Shown piece after piece: positions 35,999 to 50,100 of a stretch of 64,000 nt of DNA; positions within the stretch are counted from its first letter, which is position 1; the number at the start of each line of letters is the position of its first letter. The position numbers and the translations under genes are program-made. This DNA is from Anisakis pegreffii. Its lineage: Eukaryota > Nematoda > Chromadorea > Rhabditida > Anisakidae. The notes beneath the pieces are model-generated. The model did not search any database and had not been told where the DNA came from. It saw nothing but the letters and a program-made list of their open reading frames with translations. Where the stretch lies: assembly GCA_035041965.1 (NCBI GenBank), contig JAPYMA010001155.1:62001-126000 (forward strand), given 5' to 3'.

Positions 35999-38071
35999 CT
36001 ATCATAATTTCAACAATCTTCAGCCTTTTAAAATTTATTATCGCCATCGTGTCTTCTGAAACACTGCTTTTATCTTTTTAATCATTTTGTTGATTACGAT
36101 ATGAAAATTGATGATTTGGAGCAGCTGTACTCATTGCCTAACGCACTGTCACTTCTTCATGGAGCGTTCGTTGTGATTAGCCGAGAATATGCTGGTGTAT
36201 TGGCATGAGTCTCGATAGTGCGTTTCTGAGACAGTGATCTTTCTATTTTTCGTTGATTCAATCGGGGAATGACTCTTTCGTAGTTTCATTACTCATCAAC
36301 ATCACTTTCGTTATACTCTCTTGATGAAGGAACGTTTCATAGAAATATTGGACCATATTTGGTTATGGTTTAACGTGCGATTATGAGGAACGACCAACAG
36401 TTAAGGTTGATCGCTCATTCATCCATAATCATCGCTTGCTTGCGGACAAAGATGCAGATCAAAGGGTGGCTGAGTAGTCGTTGTCAGCAACCTTGGGGGT
36501 TCCCTGAAAGGTATTAAAGGATGCATTGAGATCCGGTCATGAGATGCAATGAACAATTGCGCATTCACAGAAGGCGAGACCAGATAGTCGCAGTATGCAA
36601 ATTTTCGTTACTCTTCATTTGCTATTCAATAGCAGTTGATCATAAATCCATTACGTGGATGAATTGCTAGAGTTGAACGTTGAATTTGAGTTGCATTTCG
36701 TGCAGTTGGTTTATTCTCATTAGCTGGATGCTTTAATGTGAGTTTGATTGGTATCGTTGTGTTTAGTTTTTGATAGTTGGTAGATAGGGAGTTGGGAAGT
36801 TATTCTCCTCGCGAAATTGTGAAGAATATCATTAGAAGGTCCTCTTGTCAGATTTACTTCATTGTCGAGAAGATTTCTCAATATCTGTGGAAGGAAATTC
36901 TGATGAAGTTGAATTTACAAATTATGAAACAGCATTGGTTTCAAGAAGAAATAGAGATAACAGCGATGGTAATGGCGATCATAGCCGAAGCAACACTAGA
37001 AATGATAAGAATGACTGTAGCAATAATGATAACAACAATACAAAAAATGATAACAATAGTAATAACAGTGCTCCTTTCAATATTGATATAATTCTAGCAA
37101 TTAATAACGCTATATTCCATTCTAACTAACAACTAATAGTAACGATAATATTCGAACACCAAACCTAACCAGTAAAATGATGACAGTAATGATATCCTTA
37201 CTACGAAATACAAATCGTCATGCCATTAAAAGTCGTTGGATTGAACGGAAAACAGTTGGAGTAGGTACGAGATGAGAGATATACATTACAGAAGATATGG
37301 ATAATTGCAATAGTGAGGATATGATGATGACAGCAAAAAAGGATCGTATTGAAAGGAGATAAACGAACGACGAAGGAAGATAAGACCGCTTAGGATAGGA
37401 TATCCGCAGACATTAGTATATCTTTATCTGTTGCTGCTGCTGAATACTGCTGGGAAATGGGGCCTTGACCCTGGACAAATCTCAATCTCATCTTGATTTG
37501 TGCTTGATTATATAGTCATATAGTTACTGGTATTTGTTGTTGGAAGTTGTGTGTGTGTGCGTCTTTGGTCTACTTAATCATCGTCATTCCTTAACAGTAA
37601 TATACCAGTAGAACGACGCTTAATAACTAGATTACTTTGATTGCTCCAAGATATTCTTCTGTTCACGAATTCATACTGGGGATTGATTCCACTGATATAC
37701 GCTCGTGAATCTGTTACTCACTCTCACTGAAATCACTCTCAGTCTTCACTGAAAGCTTACTGATATTGTTATTGGTATTGCTATTATTGGTATTGTTATT
37801 GTTTTGAGCATAAGCTGTATTATTGCTGTAAATCGGATCTATAAGATTAAGAGGTACTTGCCTCTGCATTGGTAATACCGTCGTCGTTCGAATCTTATTC
37901 GTTTCACGTAATTCAAGTCGTTATCTGAACCACCTTTTATTTGAATCGCTCGTGTCGTCGCGTTATTCCGGCTGATAAACGAACGTACGAGGAAAACTGT
38001 TCGTATGAATAACCGTTGGCAATTATTATAATCTGACGATTAATATCAATTGATCTGAAATCACCTTAATT

Positions 38072-38191
38072 ATGTCCTCAGCATCATACTATACACCGCC
38101 CGAACCAAGCAACAACCGAAGTGTTCCGTGGCGTTCTGAGTCAGCCGCTGGCGATTTTGTAGTCGACAAAATGCCTAAATACGAAATTCAG
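38072..38191 (+). CDS. sma-1: sma-1-like: putative first coding exon
   Basis: It starts ATGTCCTCAGC, encodes 40 residues rich in Ser, Pro and Tyr ([14 protein letters not shown]) and ends GAAATTCAG|GTCGGT in phase 0, matching the phase 0 entry of the exon at 41757. No stop-free extension with protein-like content lies upstream. Codon usage is like the other exons. The choice of start is inferred; an alternative in-frame ATG lies at 41700, directly before the second exon. Confidence 0.6.
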
Positions 38192-41100
38192 GTCGGTTTC
38201 GTTTTTCGATTGTTCTTTTTTAGCACTCTATTAATTACACTAATCATTGTCATTGTTGTTTTCATCAGTGTTCATTTGATCTGTGCTATCAGTTTTCAGT
38301 ATTCCTCATTGTTGCTACAGTAATTATTACCATCACTATTGATGTGGAATCATCCACATATATAAGAATTATCATGCATCATGCTTTTTGAAGATATTGT
38401 CGTATTCCTTAGGCTGAATATCCCGCATTCAAGTCCCATATTTATCGTTACATTTCAGTCTTTTAATTCTCTCTTTAAATTTCGAATTTTCGAAATCATC
38501 ACTACCAAGCGTTTGAAAAAAAAGGAACGAAAAGCAGCTAATGTGTAGGGCGAATATGAATCTGTCACTATGAGCAATAGTGCATTACCTTTACTGTATC
38601 TGTCGGGTTTTTCTATCCGATATTCTCACGTTTCTGGGCAGGTGCACCGATCGAGAATTTTTGATTGCTTGCTTTACGTATCCAAATTCGCCCGAATAAT
38701 CTCATTATCTGGTCTTCGCGTCATTTTTTTTGCAATCTTAGCAAATATTAGTATTCAAGTGGATGCATATGGCTCTTATTGGGCATGTTGCGTGGAAATG
38801 AAATTGCGCGATTTTCATAATCATTTTCAATTGTTCAATGAGCGAGTTTTTCCGGTTTTTTTGCGTTGTTTTATTCATACTTTTTATCATTCGTCTCACT
38901 CATCAGACCTATTGCACATGCTCTATTGGTCGTAGTTAAACAAGAGTTTCTGAGGAAATGAACATTCGTCATAAAGATGTTCCATTTTGTCACGTCTTTT
39001 TTCGTTTTTTGAATCATTTTCTGATTTTTTCATTTGAATTGAACACTTTTCACATGCTCATTTCATTGCGCCGCATTATGATTGGCTGCGCAGAATGGCA
39101 ATTGATTTTCATCATCGTCAAATGTTTTTATTGCTGATTTAACTGGAATGCAATTTGATTTTCACTGCTGACTTCGGAACACAATAAAACTGAATTGATG
39201 GTGTAATTCATGTGGAATTGTTTGAAATATTGGAGAATAGAGAAAAGGGATATGTGGGGGATGAGCAGTGCTCATTTTGACAGCAACTGTGATTACTTGC
39301 GGATATTACAGTCAGTTGGTTTTGCCAATTAACTCGACTCTAATGATAACATTTCACTGAATTTTTATAAAATAGTTTGCTAGGTTTTGCTGAATCACTA
39401 GAAATGAAATCAGCTTGTTAGTTCAATAAATGTTGAACTATTTGTGAATTCTCACGGAAATCTGTATCCAACCCGTTGCGAATTGCGATTCGCATGCGTC
39501 AATGATCATCGCTCACATGTTTCTCTTTTGAGCTTTCTGATTTGCATGAATTCGAGGTGAATGGCGAATTTTTTTGAAGCAAATAGCTTGGAAGTCTCGA
39601 GAATTTGTATGTTGACGAATGGAATGAAAAAATCCCAGAAAAAAAGGATCTCAACCAGGTTGTGGTGTAGAACTAGAATTTTGTCTGAAAACATGAGTGT
39701 TTACTTGTGAGAATTTATATTTCTTATTTACATTTTGTCTTAAGCTGAACGCATTTTTCGACTTTCTCGCTTGCAAAAACGATATTCTAATGGAAATGTT
39801 TACTGTTTGAGTCATAGCTCCTTGGGAAGAAGGAAAGGATCAGCAATTGTTCTCGTAAAGCATATAATATTATAAACGCAATTTCGTCTTCTTGAAGCAA
39901 CCGTGTGGTTTTTATGGATTTCGATGAAATTGTGTCATCATACTTAGTGACAATATGTCAATCAAGTTGACTTGAAAGGTTCTCTTTTTGCATCAATTAA
40001 AGGTTCTGAGAAGCCATTAAATGATCAGCAGAGGTAGTCAATGAATTCATGAAATTGACTTTTCATGACAATTTTGATATCGGATGATATCAAAAATGTA
40101 ATGAAAAGTTTTTTCTTGGATGATAGTGGGGACGAAACCTCGGTTATGTCAGACTACGAACTGAATTGTTCGATTGAATATTTTGGCGCAATTGAAGATG
40201 AAATCTGTTTTCATTTTTGTTTCTTTTCATTATTGCGAGTTTTTTCGTTTTTATTCTCGCGATAACAATTTTTTCGTGAAATGTTCCATCTGCCGATTCT
40301 CCTCACATCCTGAATTAATTATTGACATTCGCATAATGATCTGATTCAGTTCACATTCAATTGAGTGTTTTTATTCAAAACATCCAAAGATTCATTCAAT
40401 TGTTCACTTTCTTGCTGCAAATGAACCGTGCAACTTTATTGCAAATCATCTGAGCTAAAAAATAAGGATATGGATGTGTTAAACAATTCTTTTTCGTCTT
40501 ATCGTCACTTAACAGCCAACGATTAGTCACCGTTTGAAAATGTTAAAGAAATTAGTGAAAGCATAGGAATAGATTGCGTAATCCCGCATAAGAGAATAGT
40601 GGTTATCGAGTTTCTCTGAACGGTTCATGGAATAGATATGGTGCCGAGAGGACACGGGAAATCACATTTTAGCATTCTAGCCGGGTAATCTCTATAATTG
40701 GATGTTCATATGATCATTTTCACTGAATAAGTCCGACGGAAAATGAATGTTGAGCAGCGAAATGTTATGCAATATGCACGCGATTGTAAAAAATGGATAT
40801 CAAAAGGCAAATTGAGCATTCCTTCACACGACATGGCGATTTTTCGTGATTTGAGTTTTGTTTTATGGGTTCAGTGAACTAATAGAAAGCATCATTTGTT
40901 GGAGCGTCTTTTCCGATGTCTGTCTCGAATTTACCCGAGATCACATCCTCATTGGAAAGTGCCATCTGAAATCCAAGTGTAGTCTGAATTTATCAATGGT
41001 ATTATGTTTCGAGAGTTATGTTCAAATTTTGTTTTAAATTAAGCAAATGAAGCTGCAAAGCTGAAAAATAATGATTTTTTTCCGTTCATGATGATTTTTA

Positions 41101-44100
41101 TGGTGATATCAGTTTATGAGGATTTTTTCCGTCGCTCATTTCTGATCCATTAAAATCAAATTGAGCGTCTGAAAAAAAATTCTTATCGAATCGAATGATT
41201 CTAAAACTTTTGACGCTATTTATATAATTGAATCTGAAAGCAGAAATATTCCATTTCGAAATTTTCAAGTTTTGCTTTTTCCATCCATATCGATTGACTT
41301 TTAAGAAGATGAAGAAAGGAAAAAAGACAAACTTGAGTCATCACCCGCACATATGTACTTGATAAATGTTTCGCAATGTTTACAATAATCAGAAAAAACT
41401 TTCAAAGTCATTTTATGACTATTTACTAATGAATATATGTCCTCCCAAATGATTTTACGAAAAAAAAAGCTTGAGATATGCTTTCCATTTGTGATTGAAT
41501 TGCTCATTTGTGCACTTTCTCTTTTTACATTTTTGATATTTTCAAACCTTTCCAGTGAACTTTACATAGCATTCACCTAACCTCTCAGTGAGATCTTCTG
41601 AAGTGTTCCAATGAGATTTTAATGACTCACTAAGCAAATTCTCATTGAAAACATCTATCTACCATTTGTTCCCAAAAACGAGGGACTGTTAGAGAATAAA
41701 TGTTCAGAACGGTGCAAACGAATGAAGTTAAAGAAGTATCTGTGGGTGTATTTCAGGTTCAAGTTCCTCAGGTGAACCGTAGCGGCTTCAGTAATGGGCC
41801 GTCGGTGAATCATCCCGAAGAATATGATGAGTTCTCAGATCCGACGCTTTTCTTCGAGCGCAATCGTATCAAGCAGTTGCAAGATGAACGTGTTCACATC
41901 CAGAAGAAGACGTTCACAAAATGGTGTAACTCATTTCTTGGAAGGGTATGTCATTCACTTGGCGACTTTCTGATTCCGTCAATTTTTTTTGAAACATTAA
42001 TTGCTTTCTGTTGCTTGTTGATGAAAGCTGTTAGTCTGTTCACTATTTGTGCAAAGTAGAAAGTCGAGCGCAATATTGGGTAATCAGCATCGGGAATTGT
42101 TTGGGCTGAAAGATATTCAATTGAATTATTCCTTGTAGAGTAGTGCAAAGTTCTTCCTGTAATCTTCCTCCCTGTGTGTATGATTGTGTTTTCTTGTATA
42201 TGTGCTCAAATTCAGTCTTAATATTTATTGCCTGTCAAAATTTCATTTCCTTTGCTTTATTCGTTCTACCATAAATGATTTATGCATTATGGCGCGCTTC
42301 TCCAGTTGTCAGCTGTTTAGTCAGGCGATATGATGAACAAATGAGGATGAACACCGCGTTGTAGTAATCGTTTGAAATGCACAAATGAAAAGGATTTCGG
42401 CTTTATGATTGATTTCATCTGAATAATTGCTGTTTTATTCTCTGTCCTTCAAAAGCTCACCAAAGAACGGGAAAGCTATCATGTTTCTGTGATGCTGAAG
42501 CAGTGAGGGAAACAATGAATGCATTATTTATCAGCTAAATCCTTGATTCCTAAGCAGAATGCTTTCGTGTACTTGAAATTGTTTTCCAATCAGTGAAATA
42601 TTGCGGATTCTAAATATCAATTTGAAAATGCATAATGAAATCGCCTGTTGCTGTTCGCTGTTCGGTTGAATTGCAGCACGGTGCGATTTAGGCTGCTGTA
42701 GTATTTAGTAAAACGAAGAAACGCAATTGGTGATATTTAGATTGATTGATTGTTATGATAGGATGTATTTTTTGGGAAGACGTGCTGAGAGGAACCTATC
42801 AGTGAAGATTTTTCGGGGAATGGCCATAAAAGTTTATGAGTCGGAAACGAGATCTTCTATGAACCTCTTTATGTGCCGAATTTCTTACGTCTTTAATGTT
42901 GATTGTGATGATGATAATGGTTACAGCAGCGCTGATCAGTACGGTCCAGTTGTTTAATTCAGAAACATAGAGGCAGTATCATATGGCATTAAACGCATCC
43001 AATAGGCAGGTGGTGAAGGAAGAACTTCAGAGGCATTCAAAATGAGCTATTTGTCGGGAGATAGATATTCATGTTGTCTTGAATGGGTAGTTAGCGATTT
43101 AAGTTAGTATAAGGAATAATCTGGAGTAATACTTGAGGAGAATGCTATAGTGATCGATAGATATACGCATAACTAGCATGCTAAACTATGCAACAGATCG
43201 CAGTTAAATTTGTGCTGTTATAACTAAAATAATGTAGTTAATGTTGCTATATGGACTTGATATACTCATACATGTAATTATATGATGTACATAGTCAGTA
43301 ATGGGAATGGAATCTGCGGATTTTTGTCGTTTGAAGAGTTCAAGAGCACATGCACTCGCACACATGCATAATCATGGCGTATGATCACCGCCCTAATCAC
43401 AAATGCTGAGGAATGCATTGTAGAAACGATGAATACTATCTCATGTTTTAGTCATCATTCGACGATTATATTTATCTCGTCCTTCACCAGATCATGTATT
43501 TTTTGCTTATCGATTCCTCTTCAACACGCAACCAAACGACCGAGAATAACTGCAACATTAAATGAACTAATAGTAAGACGCACTGCACTGTACAGTGAAT
43601 TTTATGAGGGGATTATCATCGATATTCACCGAACAGATCAACCAAATAACTCGCATTAGCAAATCCGATAGATCGTAATGATATCACCTAGACCCATCTT
43701 GATGTTCTTCTCGCAGTGGTTATTCATTGCGCTGTCAAATTCTTTTCTTGACGTTCAATCGCACTTTGATATGATCAAGAAGGAGATAGTGACGAGGTTA
43801 ATGATATATGAACATGGCACATACATCTGTATCATTGAATTCGCACGTCACATTCGGGACGAACAGGAAACAAAGATATATTTCATTTGAAGATTCGTTA
43901 TTGCTAAAGCATTTTCGTGATTGAGGTTTAGAAAACGGTGTGATCGTTGAATTGATTAAATGCAAGAGATTGCGAAGTTCTCATCGAACAACCAACTCGT
44001 GTAATAATTTTTCACTTTAGAAACATTTCGGTGAAAACAAATTATTTGAAAGAATTTCAGTATTGCTTTTTCAAAATGAGTAACGTTGAACTAATGCTTA

Positions 44101-47100
44101 TAGTAACCTTGAAAGGGAAGACTACATTTCAAAATGTGAATTCAATGGATAAGTGAAGTGTATTGAATATAGTTGGAACATTTTTGTAATTAAATATCCG
44201 TAGAGATCGCAAAATAAATAACTGCAAGAAACAGGAACATACATAATGTTTTTTCAATGTTCAATAATGAGAAGAGAATAGAACGTAACTAGTACCATCT
44301 TAACGTGTACGTATGCTTTTGATTGGGTGAAAATAATTTAATAATTTGACTTATGAAAGGAGGAGAGGGCATCCTTTCCAAAGTTCATATGAAGGACGGT
44401 TTGTGGTGACCTTGCATGCTTGTTGTTTGAAGTGAGTTGTTTTTAGTTATGACGGTTGGTTGAGATGGTTTGAAAGCATTGAAATTTCATCGAAAATTAT
44501 TTCGAGGGTAACTGTGGCTTCATTGATGCTGCATATAGGGAACATTGTAATGCTGAAGCTGCTCGTGAGGGATCAGGATCATCCTGCACAGAAATATGCG
44601 GATCATGAAAATGATACTGATTCTCAATGAATACTTGAAGAACATACATATCGTTAGTTGTGTCTTACGAAGCAGCAAGTAACTGAGATGTCAATAACAT
44701 TCCAATCGGTTACAGTAAATGAATATACGAGCAATAATGACTTCGAATTCATAAGGAATTGAATGGATGGCTTCAGTTGTTTTCTAAGTTGTGTGACTAA
44801 GAACGAAAACGATTTCAGGCTCGAATGGAGATAAACGATTTGTTCATCGACCTTGGTGATGGTGTGATTTTGATGAAGTTGTTGGAGATAATATCTGGAG
44901 ATAAGTTGGGAAAAGCAAACCGCGGACGAATGCGTGTGCAAAAAATCGAGAATTTGAATAAATCACTGGATTATCTGAAATTCAAACGTATTCAGGTGAA
45001 GTTTAGTTGTATCGGGAAAACGCTCGAGAGCGATTGGTTGAATTGTATTGTGCCGATTAACTTTTTGCCGTATTTTACAGTTGGAGAATATTGGAGCAGA
45101 GGATATATTGGATCGTAATGAACGTCTTATATTGGGTCTCATTTGGACGATTATTCTACGTTTCCAGATTGATACAATCTCAATTCCGGTCATTTTTTAG
45201 CACTTGTTTCTTTGCGTATGGAGCATTCCAAAATGTCATGTCATTTCATCTCCCTGCACACTTTGATGTGAACAGTTGATTGATTTCACAGGACTGGTGA
45301 TGAACTGTGATTTTTCGAATCTTTTAAGCTCATTAACTGACGGATATATGAGATGTATGGAAGGATATCATTCAGTTATGTGTTGCGTATGTGTAGGTAT
45401 CAGTCAGGATGGATAGCTCCACGAAAACATGAGATAACCATAATTTTTTTAAAATGAACAATGAATTCAGATGGACGAAGAAACGGGTGAAAAGAAGCAC
45501 GCAAAGGATGCATTGTTATTATGGTGCCAAAGAAAGACTGCTGGCTATCCAAATGTTAAAATCGAAAATTTCACAACGTCATGGCGTAATGGACTTGCGT
45601 TCAATGCTCTTATTCATGCTCATAGGTATTATGTGAAATTATTTTTTGATATTCTTTGGCACGTGCATGTGCATCTGATGGTTCTCATTTAGCCGCCCTC
45701 GAATAGTATTCGCACTAGGGTTTTGAAAATTTGTTGAGAATAACTCTGTGAAAAGTTTGAATCAAGAAATTGCAGTCGACAGTATGATAGAAAATAATTC
45801 ATAGAGCAATGGTGGTGTTAGTGTAGCGAGCGATATGAACTTGCAGGCCAGATTTGATAAATTACGATAGCTTGTCACCGCAAGATCCAATCGGAAATCT
45901 GAACAATGCATTCGATATTGCCGAGAAGAAGTTGGACATTGCACGCTTGCTGGACGCAGAAGATGTGAACGTTTCACATCCGGACGAAAAGTCCATTATC
46001 ACATACGTTTCGCTGTATTATCATCACTTCGCGAAGCAAAAGACCGAAATGACTGGTGCAAGGCGAGTGGCGAAGGTTTGTCATTGAGCAATGCTGAATT
46101 CTTATCATGAATGATAATTGCTAACTGCTATTCTCTAGCTACTATTCTGTTCATCTTGTTCGCTTCGTTTCTAGGTTGAAGGTTTCTCTTTAAATGTTAT
46201 CGGTCGCCAGTGATCATCATTTGTATTGTAAATTATTATTTGAACAGATAATAGTGCATAGTTGAATAAGATAGAATCGCTCGTTGTAGATAGTCGGAAA
46301 TCTGATGCAAACAGATCATTTGGAAGAAGATTTCGAAACACTCTTCTCGGATCTTCTTAAATGGATTCAAGACACTATCGTCAAACTAGAGGCAAGGCGT
46401 TTTCCGAACTCGTTAAAAGGTATACAAGACGAACTAGTGCGTTTCAAGGCCTATCGCACGGTTGAGAAACCACCAAGGTTTGTTGCAGTTTTCTGATAGT
46501 TTTCAGTAAATTCGCCTCTTGTCTCTGTGATTCGAAATTTCAGCTGAAGATTTCACCTAACACTTTTTTGTCATTGTTGTTCGTGAAATTATTCGAGCAG
46601 TTTCTCTGCAATGAAGATTCTCGCATTTTTTAGGTATAAAGAAAAGGGTGAATTGGAAGCACTTTTCTTCTCAATCCAAACGAAAAGAAAGGCAATGAGA
46701 CGAAAGCCGTATGTGCCTCCACAAGGTATCGTTTTGATTCTGAATAGAAGAAGATCTTCGTTGATTCTGACATTCAGTGCTATTAGTTTGCATTTTTTGA
46801 ATGTTGTTGATTGGAACATCGATCCATATTGGTGGACTGACATCACGTTAGTGGATTTCAGGTCTGTTTATGCATGACATCGAATCAGCGTGGTCACTTC
46901 TTGATCATGCGGAAAGTGAACGGCAATCGGCACTGACTGCAGAACTGATCAGGTAAGTGCTGAGGGTTGCCTATTGATTCAGAGTGTTTGATTATTTCAG
47001 AGTGTAGAATGGAAATTTTTGCAACATGAAAACTGTGACTTGGCTGAATCGCTTGCAAATGACCAAGTTATTAGGGATGGTTTTGTTGGAGGTGATTTAC

Positions 47101-50100
47101 TTGACGTAGAATAATTTATGCCGCTTTTCGTGTAGACAGGAACGTTTGGAGCATATGGCACGCAAGTTCGAGCGTAAAGCAGTGCTGCGTGAATCGTGGC
47201 TTCGTGAGATGGGCTCAGTGCTGGAGGATTTCGATTTTGGCCGAAGTGCGGCACAGGTTGAAGCTGCAGTCAAGAAACAGCAAGCAATTGCGGCAGACAT
47301 TCTTCCACGGGTTAGTAGTAGTCACCACTCATTCATTTTCTGGTTGTTTCATGCAGAATCCGTTGTGAATGTGTGCAAATAACGTGGAAATGCTTTGAAA
47401 GCTTCAATGATTATTTTTCTGTTGTGGTCATGTTGTTGTAGGGATGAGTGATGAATGAGTTGGTGATTTCAGGAGGATCGCTTCAAATCGCTCTCTGTGA
47501 TGGCAGGTGAGTTATCAAAAGAAAATTATCACGATAGCGACCGAATTCGAATACGAGAGCGTGACATCCTCGACAAATGGGCGCAGTTGTTGGCCACACT
47601 TGAAGCTCGTAGACGAGCGTTGATGTCGTTGAGTGATCTGATGGGTTTGTTGCGTGATATTGATACACTTTCGTCCGAGATTAAAGAGCTCGAGGTTAGT
47701 ATCTCAGTCGCATATATACCGTGCTCATTGAATTAATCCTTAAAAACGCACGTTTGCGATTCGTCTTCATTCAAAAGGAGTTGATTTGCTCAGTTCGATT
47801 TGAAGTTAAATTTGTGTGCAAATGAAAATCTCGAAGTTTGGTTGTGATTTGCTTCCAACATTCATATTTTGTACCATCCAATATTAATATCACTTTCGCG
47901 TCAGACTGTTATGGATTTTGCATATGTTTTAACAAAGGAGGAAATTCCATCTGACTCTCATTTAAAGATGAGTGATAAAAGCAATCAAAGTAATTTTGGT
48001 GTATTTCAGCCAATGTTCTTGAATCGTGATGTCGGTAAGCATTTGTTGGGCGTCGAAGATTTGCTTCAGAAGCAAGGTATTCTTGAAGGCCAACTGAATT
48101 CTCAAGGTGAATTGCTGAAAAATGTTACCACTCAAGCAGTCGAATATATTCGTAGTAAAGGTGAGCAATACGATGTGCTGCAACGAAAACTGGATGATGT
48201 CAGCGTTCTGTATGACAGGTTAGATCGATTGTATTGTTTCGCTGGATTAAAGGTTTATCGAACCTGATTCAAAACAGTATTCACTTGCCAATTGAAATCT
48301 TTAATCGACGTTTTGTATGAAGTACGATTATGGCTTCTGAGTGCGTTGCTTCCTGTTCGATCGCATCCGGAATAGGAAAACGTGGACAAATCATCTACAA
48401 AAAAATTTTTTTGAAAATTTTGCAGTGTTGTTGACTTATGTCGTCAAAGAAGAGCGGCACTGAATCGTGCACGCGACTTGTTCCGCTTCATTCAAGATTA
48501 CGAAGAAGAGATGAGTTGGTTGACAGAAAAGGATGATTTATGCCGATCGGTTCTGGCCAATCGCGACCTCTCGGCAACACCGCAACTCAGTCGACTTTTC
48601 AAAGTAAACCTTTCGTTTTCTGCCGAATGTTCCGTTACCCATTCACTACCAGCAAGCGTTGTTAGCAAGCAGTAAGATGTGTAATCATCTTTGTCATCAT
48701 TCAAAGAAGAATTTCGTCCAAATAAATGTAAAATTGAAGCATTTGGAAACGGAAATGGATGCACATTGGCAGACCACAAAGCGAGTGATGGGCGCCGGTG
48801 AGCGTTTGATAGCGAACGGGCAAAGTAAAGACGATATTCAACGCAGAATTCAAACTCTTCAAAGCAAATGGGAGCAATTGCGTAAGGTAAGTGTGTGGAG
48901 ATGATTCGATTGAGTGGATTCGATTCGCTCAGAAATGTGACATTTTGGAGTTCGCTGTCAGTTCATTTTCATGCTCGCGTTTTATGTACTAAGGAATATG
49001 TTTTGCAGTCTGCCGAAGCGGTACGTCGTTGGTTGAAAGAAGCCGAACAAGCGCATCAGTATTTGCAAGATGCGAATGAGGCTGAGAGTTGGATTCGTGA
49101 AAAGATGCCGTTGGTGAAGAGCGATGATTACGGGAGAGATGAACAAGCTTCCGAGAGCCTTTTGTTGAGGTAGATTTGGCTCGTCCTAGCGATTTCTTGT
49201 GCTTTTCTCAGCAAATGGTCACGAAGCTATTAATAGGGATTGAAACGAAACAATCATTTAACAATTCATTTTTGAACCGGAATTTTCTGTTAAGATTTCG
49301 ATTAGCTAAGTAATTGACATATGTAATATTTGTTCAGACACGCAAGACTGGAAGAAGAAATCCAGGCATATCGCTCAGATATCGTGCGACTTGAGGAAAT
49401 GGCCGCGGAGTTGGCGAATACGGAATTTATAGCCGGTGCTGTTGTGCACGTGGAGGAACGATTGGAAGAGTTGATGGTACCTCAAGTGCGAATGTTATAT
49501 CCGTTTTCGAGTGACAATATTTCGGTGAAGAAAGACGAGGTATGTATCGCTCTTCAACGCGTTGTTTCTCCAGAAGTGAACACAGTTCTTTTCACAAAAC
49601 TAAAGCTGATCTCACCGCCCAGCAGCACAATTCTGTTCATATTTTTAGATTTTGGCTCTCATCGAACGAACCAATGAAGATTGGTGGCGCGTTTTGAAGC
49701 AAGACGGTAAGGAGGGGTACGTTCCAGTGAATTATTGTGCGGTGGTTGAAGGTGAGACGGTAACCGTATCACAAACGACCACAATTAAGACACCAACAAA
49801 AGAGCCACAGGAGTCTAAGAATGCGATCATGCAAAGGCAGGAAAAGATCAGTGGAGATTATCGTAAACTGAATAATCTTGCACAGGTTTGTTGGATTGTT
49901 TGGTTGTTTTTAAGAAGTGAACGAGAAGACTTTAATTATGAACAGAAATGTTTAAATTTGGCGTTAATTTATCTCGGATTCACCGAATCCGTGAACAGAA
50001 CTTGTATGATGGTATCATTGCAGGTACGAAGACGTTTACTAAGCGATATGATCAAGCTGTATCGCTTCCTTCGTGAATGTGATCAGTTTGAAGCTTGGGC

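Larger units (their letters stand above)
29217..38071. other. Intergenic region upstream of the spectrin gene, no firmly supported gene
   Basis: About 8.9 kb of AT-rich DNA. It contains a perfect 40 bp tandem repeat (30781-30877), a 23 bp AT-rich tandem repeat (35934-35998) and several exon-like open stretches I could not assign (31644-31778, 32787-32929, 36845-37129). The promoter of the spectrin gene should lie in its right part, but I see no recognisable element. Confidence 0.45.

Noticed and set aside
38570..38935. 121-codon open frame in the first spectrin intron
   Set aside because: Composition is that of translated AT-rich DNA, there is no domain, and no phase-compatible splice sites.
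45675..45700. Short match to the hAT terminus (ATGGTTCTCAT)
   Set aside because: Only about ten bases match, with no partner end or target duplication.
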